A stretch of DNA of 64,000 nt from Nostoc sp. ATCC 53789. GTDB taxonomy: Bacteria; Cyanobacteriota; Cyanobacteriia; Cyanobacteriales; Nostocaceae. The position numbers were made by a program, and so were the translations under genes. The stretch spans positions 310,001-374,000 of the forward strand of contig NZ_CP046703.1 of the NCBI RefSeq assembly GCF_009873495.1, written 5' to 3'. This document shows positions 26,792 to 34,811 of the stretch, one piece after another. Below the pieces are notes generated by a model that saw nothing but the letters and a program-made list of their open reading frames with translations, did not search any database and was not told where the DNA came from. Within the stretch, counting starts at the first letter, position 1. Every line of letters begins with the position of its first letter.

Positions 26792-29077
26792 ATGAAGTAC
26801 CAAGCTGGGGACGAGTTTTTACAACAACTGCCGCTAATTTTGGCGGGGCCAATCCTAAAACATACTGAACCAGAGTCAGTGACGGTATGGGTGGCTCTGA
26901 AACAGTCTTGTCAGGTAGAACTCAAGGTTTATGAAACAACAAATAATGGTGAAGCACTAGGAAATTGCTTATTGGAGGGAGAACGCTCTAGCTTTGCTCT
27001 GGGTAAGTATCTTCATGTAGTTGCAATAACGGCTCGATCCCCGGTTGGATATCGCCTAACTAGCGATCGCCTCTATGCTTACGATCTCCAGCTTACTGCT
27101 GCTGACCAAACCTGGCAAATGCAACAAGCATTATGCTCAAACTCTTCTCCTACAGTCAGCATCAGCTACTTTGCTCATCAAAAACCAACTTTTGTTCTGC
27201 CGCCAAACCGTCTTCAAGATTTGCAAATTGCCCATGCTTCCTGCCGTAAACCTCATGGTCATGGGTTTGATGCACTACCGATTCTTGACAGTTTAATTGA
27301 GGCTTCAGCAAATCAACCCCAAAATCGCCCTCACCAGCTATTTATGACTGGAGATCAGATTTACGGAGATGATGTAGCAGACCCGTCGTTGTGGGTTGCC
27401 AGTACTCTTGGTGATGCCCTTTTGGGTTGGGAAGAACAACTGCCGGTAAATGGAGTTTACTGCACTCCCCAGCAGCTACCCCCTGGAGAGCGGGCTGATG
27501 TTGCGACAACTGAAGCTGGGTTGACCGCAGGATTACATAATAAATCGGAGAAAGTTAACAGTCATCTTTTCAGCCTGGGTGAATATTACGCTACTTATTT
27601 ACTAGCTTGGTCGCCAGTGTGCTGGCCGACCACATTTCCTCAAGGACACCAAGTAACGCGCGATCGCCATGCTATCAAAGACTGGAATCAAGCAGTCTGG
27701 CATTTGCGCCAATTCATTTATACCCTCTGGAAAGTGCGTCGCGCCCTTGCTAATATTCCCACTTACACCATCTTTGATGACCATGATGTCAGTGATGACT
27801 GGAACTTAAATCAAGCTTGGTGTTTGCGGGTGCTGGGTCGTCCCTTGGGGCGAAGAATAGTCCAAAATGCCTTGTTAGCCTACACGGTATTTCAAGGATG
27901 GGGCAATACACCAGGGCAATTTGCAGAAGGTCAATCCGGTGAAAAGCTGTTGGCGGCTGCACAAGCTTGGTCAGCATCTCTTGGGAAGGATGCAAAGGCT
28001 AATGATGCGATCGCTCGTTATGTCGGTATGCCAGCCAACGATCCCCGCACAGGCTTACCTATTTTAGTCCGAGACGGTTCCGTATTCATTCTGGATCGAG
28101 ATCCTGAAGCACTCACTTGGCATTACATAGTCAGGAGCGATTGCCATGAAGTAATTGTGCTGGATACACGGACTTGGCGGGGTTATCCAGCCGATCAAAA
28201 ACCAATTGCACCACCGATGCTATTGTGTCCAAAAGCCTTTGAGCAACAATTAGTTTTACCTTTACAACAAGTAGCTGAACAAACTCAGATTCAAAATACA
28301 TTTGTGATTGCGCCCACAAATGTATTTGGATTACAAGTGATTGATTGGATTCATCATTGGCAGTTACAACAAGAGAAAGTTTTTTCAACGGATGTTGGAG
28401 ATGCCTGGAACATTAATACTGAAGCACTGGCGAAATTCCTAACTACTTTGTTTGAAGAACGTCAACAAGTCATTATTCTATCTGGAGATATTCACTACAG
28501 TTCTGTTGCTCACTTGTCTTATGCACACACCCATTCCAAATTGCAATCTGTATTGGTGCAGTTAACCGCTAGTGCGTTGAAGAATGAAGAGATTTTGACG
28601 CGGCTGATTCATACACGATTGAAAGATTGGCTACTACCCGAAAAGGTGCGACATTGGATCGGGTGGAGTAACCCACCCAATATGGTAGAAATTTCTGCGA
28701 AACAATTACACCATAATCGCCAGATGCTAACTAACTCTGACTGGCATTGTGTGCTGGAATGGATACCTCGAAACACTGTTCAGACTTCTACCTGCACAGC
28801 AGATATATTATCTTTGATAGCTCCCTGGAAACGAGCAGAAAATGCTAAATGGAAATGGTTACAACCCCTAATGTTTTGGAAATATCGTTGGTTTCAGGAC
28901 GGGCGAGAAGTAGTTGGATTGAATAATTTAGGGCTGGTTCACTTTGAGTTTGCAGACGCGAGTAATTCTGACAAAGTTATTCAAGATTTGTACTGGTTTT
29001 CTTGTTGGTATCCAACCCAAGTTGTTTACAGCCGTTTTGAGAGCGAGTTAACGCCTAATCAGTCATTATTACGATAA
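26792..29077 (+). CDS. PhoD-like metallophosphatase
   Basis: A 761-residue protein of the PhoD/alkaline-phosphatase-D type. After an N-terminal beta domain (LAGPILKHTEPESVTVWVAL) come metal-binding motifs GDQIYGDDVAD (about residues 187-197), FDDHDVSDDW (328-337) and LSGDIHYSSVA (near 567). No Tat signal or other export signal is visible, unlike classical secreted PhoD, so this version is probably cytosolic. It is longer than PhoD, with insertions between the motifs. The natural substrate (phosphodiesters or phosphomonoesters) cannot be told. It may have other roles than phosphate starvation. Confidence 0.82.
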   Translation: MKYQAGDEFLQQLPLILAGPILKHTEPESVTVWVALKQSCQVELKVYETTNNGEALGNCLLEGERSSFALGKYLHVVAITARSPVGYRLTSDRLYAYDLQLTAADQTWQMQQALCSNSSPTVSISYFAHQKPTFVLPPNRLQDLQIAHASCRKPHGHGFDALPILDSLIEASANQPQNRPHQLFMTGDQIYGDDVADPSLWVASTLGDALLGWEEQLPVNGVYCTPQQLPPGERADVATTEAGLTAGLHNKSEKVNSHLFSLGEYYATYLLAWSPVCWPTTFPQGHQVTRDRHAIKDWNQAVWHLRQFIYTLWKVRRALANIPTYTIFDDHDVSDDWNLNQAWCLRVLGRPLGRRIVQNALLAYTVFQGWGNTPGQFAEGQSGEKLLAAAQAWSASLGKDAKANDAIARYVGMPANDPRTGLPILVRDGSVFILDRDPEALTWHYIVRSDCHEVIVLDTRTWRGYPADQKPIAPPMLLCPKAFEQQLVLPLQQVAEQTQIQNTFVIAPTNVFGLQVIDWIHHWQLQQEKVFSTDVGDAWNINTEALAKFLTTLFEERQQVIILSGDIHYSSVAHLSYAHTHSKLQSVLVQLTASALKNEEILTRLIHTRLKDWLLPEKVRHWIGWSNPPNMVEISAKQLHHNRQMLTNSDWHCVLEWIPRNTVQTSTCTADILSLIAPWKRAENAKWKWLQPLMFWKYRWFQDGREVVGLNNLGLVHFEFADASNSDKVIQDLYWFSCWYPTQVVYSRFESELTPNQSLLR

Positions 29078-29088
29078 CCGAAAAGGCA

Positions 29089-29124
29089 GGGGGCAGGGAG
29101 CAAGGGGGCAGGGAGCAGGGGGGG
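29089..29124 (+). other. G-rich tract, G-quadruplex candidate
   Basis: Six runs of at least three G separated by CA, AGCAA, AGCA-type loops immediately after the PhoD-like gene. It meets the usual G3+ N1-7 pattern on the plus strand, so it could fold in DNA or in the transcript's 3' end. The unit GCAGGGAGCAGGG is a common dispersed sequence in Nostoc-type genomes. Confidence 0.55.
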
Positions 29125-29250
29125 AAGATTCTGAAATTCCTCCTGTGTAATCAAGGTTTTAAGAGCAAATAAATTTATTTATGGTCTCGTAGAAAATAAT
29201 TCATCAATTGCACTGTTGACGTGCAAGTTTAAAGCTTAAAGTTTGAACGT

Positions 29251-29505
29251 TTGAGCAAAAAGGTCGAAGCATTGAGTTCCGAAGCTCAACGTTCGAGCAA
29301 AAAGGTCGAAGCTTCGAGTTCAAAGGCTCAACGTTCGAGCAAAAAGGTCGAAGTTCCGAGTTCAAAGGCTCAACGTTCGAGCAAAAAGGTCAAAGTTCCG
29401 AGTTCAAAGGCTCAACGTTCGAGCAAAAAGGTCGAAGTTCCGAGTTCAGAGGCTCAAGGTTCGAGCAAAAAGGTCGAAGCTTTGAGTTCCAAAGCTCAAC
29501 GTTAG
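29251..29505 (+). repeat. 42-bp tandem repeat, about six units
   Basis: Six units of 42 bp whose core is TTCGAGCAAAAAGGTCGAAG followed by a GAGTTCAAAGGCTCAACG part. Degenerate half-units start at about 29225. As 42 is divisible by three, an 84-codon frame stays open and would encode SSKKVEVPSSKAQR repeated. That frame has only a TTG start with no Shine-Dalgarno sequence, so it is listed as a repeat rather than a gene. Confidence 0.8.
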
Positions 29506-29959
29506 TATTCTAATCACTAAAAATTGAGAATTTATAAAGTCAACTCAATGAACTAACGCTCAAATCGCCATTTTATACTTGCATCTTAATCAATAAAGTT
29601 AATGAATTAGTTCCAAAATTGAAAATTTGAGTTGAGAAAGATGTAACTGATGTTCTTCCTCTGTGCGTTGTCAGTAAATTGGCACGAAAAAACCCAAGTA
29701 TATTACGAAATGTAAAGAGCCTTAAAGTTCTTACTAATGGTCAATGACAAAGGACGAATAACAGCCTTCTCCTGTCGGAGACGCTACGCGAGCGCCAGTT
29801 ACTTTTAATTGCGCCGACCTACTTACTTGGAATCATGACTTTTAAGTTGATAATTCAGCACTTGTGGGTTGATAATAAGGAGGCTTTGGCAATAAAATTT
29901 AAGTTTATGGGAGATAAGACAATTCCAATTTATACCTGAATCGATAGCTTAAATCTACT

Positions 29960-30112
29960 GATTATGATCTAGATATATTTGCTCCAGAAACAGAAATTGC
30001 AGCACTTTAACTTCTGGCGATCGCTATTTTAGAGGAAGCTTTACGCTGTAGCCGTGAAATAAATCAATCTCAAGTTGGGGCTTGGTTATTGAGCCAGTTT
30101 CAGCAAAAGTGA
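29960..30112 (+). pseudogene. Remnant of a small gene, probable antitoxin partner
   Basis: The frame reads DYDLDIFAPETEIAAL, a TAA stop at 30008-30010, then LLAIAILEEALRCSREINQS and QVGAWLLSQFQQK before a TGA at 30110-30112. Read as one protein with a single in-frame stop, it is a short helical product. Its TGA overlaps the ATG of the next remnant (TGATG), a spacing typical of toxin-antitoxin operons. Confidence 0.45.
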
Positions 30113-30258
30113 TGATTATTAATTTTTCTCAAATTACTTTTGTGTTGTTAGATACTGCTTACTGGGCAGTATTACTTAATAATCAAAATGATTTACATAG
30201 TAAAACTGTACAACTTTCCTAAGCTGTACAGCCTGCTCAAATTGTTATAAGTGAAATA
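30112..30258 (+). pseudogene. Remnant of a PIN-domain (VapC-like) toxin
   Basis: From the ATG at 30112 the frame reads FVLLDTAYWAVLLNNQNDLH then SKTVQLS and a TAA (30220-30222), continuing as AVQPAQIVISE. The LDTAYWAVLLN start with its first catalytic Asp and the following D-LH-A spacing are as in PIN domains. A CAA-to-TAA change would explain the stop. After VISE the frame runs into the dispersed repeat at 30266 and the remaining acidic motifs are absent, so it is dead. Confidence 0.55.
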
Positions 30259-30265
30259 GGACTTT

Positions 30266-30294
30266 GCGTAGGCGTAGCCCGCCGTAGGCATCGC
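30266..30294. repeat. Small dispersed repeat inside the PIN remnant
   Basis: GCGTAGGCGTAGCCCGCCG followed by TAGGCATCGC, a 29-bp match to the copies at 12719 and 37307. It marks where PIN homology ends. Confidence 0.7.
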
Positions 30295-30542
30295 ATCTAC
30301 GCTGTTATGAAAGAAAAGTTACCGTTTTTGATTAATTTTAGTTCCGATCAGCCAAAGCTTTACCCAAGGTGGGAGTCAAGCATTTGTTAAAAAAATGTTA
30401 GAAGTGGAGAGGTTAGAGGGAATGACGTAGAAGGTGAGTGCCTAAAGTACTCCTGAAAGCCAGTCCTTTAATAAGTTTTGTGTAGAATTTGGTGGTGAGG
30501 TCATTTACTTGATTCTCAATTGCAACAATCCAGGTTTCATTT

Positions 30543-33119
30543 ATGAGTCAGTCTTTTTCTCAAAACCAAGCAAGGCGAAATCGTCAAAAAAAGCTGTGGC
30601 CCCAAAAATGGAGTTTAAAGACTAAAGCAATAGTTTGGGCACTAAGCATCAGCGTACTTCCTGTGTTTGCAATTGGGATAGCTACTTACTTCTATGGGAT
30701 TAATTTAAGTACCAAACAAATACCGCAAGTAAGACTTGAGAGGGCAAAAAGTTCAACAGAAACTGAAGCTCTACAGAGACAACTGTCACTCTTGTTAACT
30801 GGTATGGGGGTAACGGCAATATTAGCAGGTGCGATCGCTGTTTTTGTGACTAATCGAGCTATCAGTCGAGTTAGCAACATTGCTGCAACCTCTAATGATA
30901 TCAAAAATAGGCTACGTCCAGACAGTGAGTTTACTCAAACTTTCATCGCTAACGAAGATGAATTAGTGATGTTAGAGAGAAACATCAGCTTATTCACAGA
31001 ACTGCTTTCAGTTTTGGTACAAGAGAAAGAAGCCGAAGCTGATTATTCTCAACTATTAACTAAAATTACCCGTTGGGTTCGAGAATCATTCAATGAAGAA
31101 GATGTTCTCAAAACTACCTCAGAAGAAATTCGTAAAGCTTTAAGCATTGACCGTGTAGCCATCTTTTGCTTCAATTCCAACTGTAATGGCACCTTTATCG
31201 TCGAATCAGTAGCACCTGGTTTACCGAAAATACTAGGGGTTACAGTCTCCGATCCTGGCTTCGAGGTAGGGTATATAGAAAAATACCGGAATGGTTCCAC
31301 CCGTGCTATTGATAATATCAATCAAGCCGATCTCAGTGATGGTGATGTTGAATTGCTCAAGCAATTTGCTGTCAAATCTAATTTAGTAGCACCTATTTTT
31401 AAAGGCAAACAGCTATTCGGTTTATTGGTTGCACATCAGTGTTCTAGAGTTCGCTTTTGGCAGCAATCTGAGATTGATTTATTCGCTCAGATAGCTATGC
31501 AAGTAGAATTTGCCCTTGACTACGCCAAGCTTTTAGAACAGGTAGATACCAAAGCAGATAAAGCTCAGATATTTATAGAAATTACCCGCAGTATTCGCGA
31601 ATCGCTCAACGAAGAGGATGTCCTAAAAACCACTGTAGAAGAGGTTCGCAAACTACTTAGTACAGATCGAGTAATGGTTTATAGCTTTAACGCTAATTGG
31701 TCTGGAACTGTGATTGCCGAATCAGTGATTCCAGGTTATCCAAAAGTTTTGCGGTCTGAAATCCAAGACCCGTGTTTCGGTCAGGGTTATGTAGAAAAAT
31801 ATCAGTCTGGTCGCGTTGCAATCACAAACAACATTTACCAAGCTGGTTTGGCTGATTGTCACATTAGCCTGCTCGAATCCTTTAGTGTGAAAGCAAATTT
31901 GGTTGCACCCATTCTCAAAGATGAACAGCTATTTGGCTTATTAATTGCTCATCAATGCTCCAGACCGCGTGATTGGCAACAGCCTGAAATTGATTTATTT
32001 GCTCAGATAGCAATGCAAGTAGGATTTGCTCTCGACCATGCAAGACTGTTGCAACGCATCGAGGCTGAGGGTGTGCAAAGTCAGTTGCTGGTGGATACTA
32101 TCGGCAGCATTCGTCAATCGCTCAGCGAAGAAGATGTCCTAAAAACCACTGTCGAAGAGGTTCGCAAAGTACTTAGTACAGATCGAGTGATGGTTTATAG
32201 CTTTAATGCTAATTGGTCTGGAACTGTAATTGCCGAATCAGTTGTTCTCACCTATCCAAAAATTTTGCGGGCTGAAATCGAAGATCCATGTTTTGGTCAA
32301 GGCTATGTAAAAGAGTATCAGTCTGGTCGCGTTCTGGCAATAAATAACATTTACGAAGTCGGTTTAGCTGATTGTCACATTAAACTGCTCGAATCCTTTG
32401 GTGTGAAAGCAAATTTGGTAGCTCCCATTCTCAAGGATGAGCAGTTATTTGGCTTATTAATTGCACATCAATGCTCCAGACCCCGTGACTGGAAACAATC
32501 TGAGATCGATTTATTTGCTCAGATAGCAATGCAAGTGGGATTTGCTCTCGACCATGCAAGACTCCTGCAACGAATCGAAGCTGAAGCTATGCGAAGTCAA
32601 TTATTGGTGGATATTACCCGCAGAATTCGCCAATCACTCAAAGAAGAGGATGTCCTGAAAACTACTGTGGAAGAGGTTCGGAAGGCTTTGAGTACTGACC
32701 GAGTACTAGTTTATAGCTTTTATGCTAATTGGTTCGGAATTATCATTGCCGAATCAGTGGTTCCAGGTTATCCCAAAGTTTTGCGGTCTAAAATCCACGA
32801 TTCCTGTTTTACTCAAGGCTATATAGAAAAGTACCAGTCTGGTCGTGTTGTCGCAATCAACAACATTCATGAGTCAGGTTTGGCTGATTGTCACATCAAA
32901 CTGCTCGAATCTTTCGCTGTGAAAGCAAATTTAGTTGCACCCATTATCAAAGATGAGCAGTTATTTGGCTTGTTAATTGCACATCAGTGTTCTGGGCCCC
33001 GTGATTGGCAACAGCCTGAGATTGATTTGTTTACCCAGATAGCTATGCAAGTAGGATTTACTCTCGATCATGCTAGGCTCCTACAAGCGTATCAAGCTAC
33101 TGAAGCTGACTCTAATTAA
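30543..33119 (+). CDS. Membrane protein with four GAF domains, three DXCF-type cyanobacteriochrome candidates
   Basis: An 858-residue protein. Two membrane helices (about 30-54 and 81-104) flank only a ~25-residue loop, followed by a HAMP-like linker and four tandem GAF domains (about 165-330, 335-505, 510-680, 685-850). GAF2, GAF3 and GAF4 each carry the second-cysteine motif D-x-C-F (Cys411, Cys583, Cys755) and the chromophore Cys-His dyad (Cys439-His440, Cys611-His612, Cys783-His784), exactly 28 residues apart. This is the pattern of DXCF cyanobacteriochromes that bind phycocyanobilin/phycoviolobilin and sense blue-to-green light. In GAF1 both Cys are Gly (239, 267), so it should not bind bilin. 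It resembles PixJ phototaxis receptors but ends after GAF4 with no methyl-accepting, kinase or cyclase output domain. Confidence 0.85.
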   Translation: MSQSFSQNQARRNRQKKLWPQKWSLKTKAIVWALSISVLPVFAIGIATYFYGINLSTKQIPQVRLERAKSSTETEALQRQLSLLLTGMGVTAILAGAIAVFVTNRAISRVSNIAATSNDIKNRLRPDSEFTQTFIANEDELVMLERNISLFTELLSVLVQEKEAEADYSQLLTKITRWVRESFNEEDVLKTTSEEIRKALSIDRVAIFCFNSNCNGTFIVESVAPGLPKILGVTVSDPGFEVGYIEKYRNGSTRAIDNINQADLSDGDVELLKQFAVKSNLVAPIFKGKQLFGLLVAHQCSRVRFWQQSEIDLFAQIAMQVEFALDYAKLLEQVDTKADKAQIFIEITRSIRESLNEEDVLKTTVEEVRKLLSTDRVMVYSFNANWSGTVIAESVIPGYPKVLRSEIQDPCFGQGYVEKYQSGRVAITNNIYQAGLADCHISLLESFSVKANLVAPILKDEQLFGLLIAHQCSRPRDWQQPEIDLFAQIAMQVGFALDHARLLQRIEAEGVQSQLLVDTIGSIRQSLSEEDVLKTTVEEVRKVLSTDRVMVYSFNANWSGTVIAESVVLTYPKILRAEIEDPCFGQGYVKEYQSGRVLAINNIYEVGLADCHIKLLESFGVKANLVAPILKDEQLFGLLIAHQCSRPRDWKQSEIDLFAQIAMQVGFALDHARLLQRIEAEAMRSQLLVDITRRIRQSLKEEDVLKTTVEEVRKALSTDRVLVYSFYANWFGIIIAESVVPGYPKVLRSKIHDSCFTQGYIEKYQSGRVVAINNIHESGLADCHIKLLESFAVKANLVAPIIKDEQLFGLLIAHQCSGPRDWQQPEIDLFTQIAMQVGFTLDHARLLQAYQATEADSN

Positions 33120-33140
33120 TAGTGAAAAGAAAGATTTTTT

Positions 33141-33184
33141 AGGGGAAATTCATTTGCCGATTTGCGGTTAAATGAATTGCCCCT
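33141..33184. terminator. Hairpin between convergent genes
   Basis: AGGGGAAATTCATTT (33141-33155) pairs with AAATGAATTGCCCCT (33170-33184) with one mismatch and a 14-nt loop. It lies between the photosensor gene and the convergent helical-protein gene. The sequence family (GCAATTCAT...ATGAATTGC) recurs near 4871. Confidence 0.7.
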
Positions 33185-33199
33185 ACCGCGTATAGTAGC

Positions 33200-34003
33200 C
33201 TATTTATGAATAGTCTCGCGCTCTTTATTAGCAGGTTCCTTATCTTTGAATAAGTCAGCTGCTGTTAAAAGTAACTCCCTTAAGGTTTGTTTGATTTGGC
33301 GCTCTTTTCTGGCCAGAGATGTACCAGCTTCACCTAGTTTGTCTTCTAGCTGCGATCGCTTCTGTTCTACCTGTATAGCTACAGACTCAGCTTGGGGACG
33401 AGCCTTATCATACCAGTGTTTAGCCTCATCTAGATAATCTTGAACCTCCATAGAACGTCCGCCATAGCGTGCAGCCATATTAGCTCTGACAATAGCTAGC
33501 TGTGCTTGCAATTGCGCGTAACGTTTCTTTAATAACCCGACTTCTTCACTATCTTTAATGGCATTGACAGCAGAATCAATTGCAGTTTTGGTACTAGCTG
33601 GTCTTTCTTTACCCGTCTCTTCAATTTCTGCCAAGATTACATCAACCTCTTGCTGGAGTTGTTCTTCTTCACCATCTAGTTGAGCTTGGAGCCGCTTGAT
33701 ATCTGTCTGAGTTTTAGCAATAGATTCGTGTCTTTGAGTGTTAATTCCTTCTAGCGCTCCTTCAATAGAAGCTGTCACTTCATCTTTAAGTTCGCTACCT
33801 TTTTCTTGGAAGTTTTCAATGACAGCAGAAACAGCATCTCTAACCAGGCTACGAAGTTCAGTAGAACCTTGTTTAAACTCAGAGCCTACTTGAGAAACTG
33901 CGGATTTAACAATTTCTCGAATCCGATCGGTTCTTAATTGTCCAGTTTCTTTAGCTTGTTGCAAGTCTGCTTGAATTTTTTCTTTGATATTGTTGTTAGG
34001 CAT
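33200..34003 (-). CDS. Long helical / coiled-coil protein of unknown function
   Basis: A protein of 267 residues, almost entirely predicted alpha-helical and highly charged, with no cysteine and no membrane segment or signal peptide. Sequence such as DIKRLQAQLDGEEEQLQQEVDVI and the amphipathic repeats in the first 100 residues (SAVSQVGSEFKQGSTELRSLV, VSAVIENFQEKGSELKDEV) suggest a stress or membrane-surface-binding protein, in the style of apolipoprotein- or LEA-like helices. I do not recognise a named family with certainty. The ATG at 34003 is chosen over a TTG two codons earlier. It stands alone. Confidence 0.7.
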   Translation of the reverse strand: MPNNNIKEKIQADLQQAKETGQLRTDRIREIVKSAVSQVGSEFKQGSTELRSLVRDAVSAVIENFQEKGSELKDEVTASIEGALEGINTQRHESIAKTQTDIKRLQAQLDGEEEQLQQEVDVILAEIEETGKERPASTKTAIDSAVNAIKDSEEVGLLKKRYAQLQAQLAIVRANMAARYGGRSMEVQDYLDEAKHWYDKARPQAESVAIQVEQKRSQLEDKLGEAGTSLARKERQIKQTLRELLLTAADLFKDKEPANKERETIHK

Positions 34004-34541
34004 TTTCAACTCTTAGAATTTAACTAATTGGGATAAAACTTTCTAGAAATGTTCTTACATCCACATTATGGCGTAGCCAGATCGGGCTTGGTACTTCCTT
34101 TAGATAGAAAATTACAGTTCCAAAGAGGTGAACTGTCAATACTGCTCGGTTAAGCATATTTGCACGAACTGAAACCCTACAAACCATACAAAAGATTGGG
34201 TTTCGTTACTCAAACCAATCTACAAATTTTTATCGAACAGAATTCAGGAGTCAGGAGTCAGAATTCAGAATGAATTTTGTATGACTGGTGGATGAATAAC
34301 CGGGTTTAAGACCTCCACTAAATTGAAAATTTGGTGATGCAACAATTCAGTTGCGGGTCTGAATCCCCGACTGATAGCGCAGCGTTAGCGAGTCCATGAG
34401 CGTCTTGATTCTGACTACTGAATTCTGACTTCTGAATTCTTCTTCAATTTTAGAAAAAACCTACGCAGTATTGGTTGAACTGTAACATAGTGCCAATTTG
34501 TGAGATGATTAATGCTTGTTGGTAGTAATTGACAGTGAAAT
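34004..34541. other. Intergenic region dominated by repeat copy C
   Basis: No gene seen. It includes a GGCGTAGCCAG repeat fragment near 34070, the composite repeat at 34238-34446 and the promoter of the small gene at 34542. Confidence 0.5.
34238..34446. repeat. GAATTCAG-type dispersed repeat, copy C
   Basis: The left arm CAGAATTCAGGAGTCAG... (34238-34268) and right arm CTGAATTCTGACTTCTG... (to 34446) are inverted relatives, so this copy looks like a 209-bp MITE. The interior holds a 26-bp block (34348-34373) matching 25631-25656 of copy B but inverted, then GATAGCGCAGCG in the same orientation as in copy B. Confidence 0.7.
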
Positions 34542-34766
34542 ATGTGGCGAGTAAATATTACTTGTTCAAGTGATGCCTGGAAGCTCTATGGTACTGAATT
34601 CAAAGCGATCGCCCAGAAGTATCAAGGGGAATTAATTGGTTCCAAAAAAATGCCAGATGGTACACGCATCATGTCTTATAAAATTGAGGATGTTAGCGAT
34701 GCAGAAGCCTTTCAAGAAGATTGTGCAAATTTTGCAGGGTTTTCAACTGACTTTGAATCCCTGTAG
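34542..34766 (+). CDS. Small conserved-looking hypothetical protein
   Basis: A 74-residue protein I do not recognise. It begins WRVNITCSSDAWKLYGTEFKA and reads like a small alpha/beta fold with the conserved-looking GSKKMPDGTRIMSYKIEDVSD segment and an acidic C-terminus. No membrane segment or signal. It lies 45 bp before the cytochrome c6 gene in the same direction and may be co-transcribed with it; a link to electron transport is only positional. Confidence 0.55.
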   Translation: MWRVNITCSSDAWKLYGTEFKAIAQKYQGELIGSKKMPDGTRIMSYKIEDVSDAEAFQEDCANFAGFSTDFESL

Positions 34767-34811
34767 TAATTGATTCTGACACAACCAGTATTCAAAATCA
34801 GGAGACGTTGA

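Larger units (their letters stand above)
29506..30542. other. Region of decayed sequence upstream of the photosensor gene
   Basis: No intact gene. It holds the remains of a two-gene toxin-antitoxin-like pair (29960-30258), a dispersed repeat (30266-30294) and a GGAGACGCTACGCGAGCGCC repeat fragment near 29778-29797. The photosensor promoter lies in the last ~150 bp. Confidence 0.5.

Noticed and set aside
29251..29505. 84-codon frame SSKKVEVPSSKAQR repeated
   Set aside because: TTG start without Shine-Dalgarno; the frame stays open only because the repeat unit is 42 bp.
29251..29505. CRISPR array
   Set aside because: The 42-bp, GAATTAC and AGTAAT arrays have units touching each other with no unique spacers, and no cas gene is in the window.
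33120..33199. A methyl-accepting or kinase output domain after the fourth GAF
   Set aside because: The 80 bp to the next, convergent gene contain only a hairpin; no frameshifted continuation was found.
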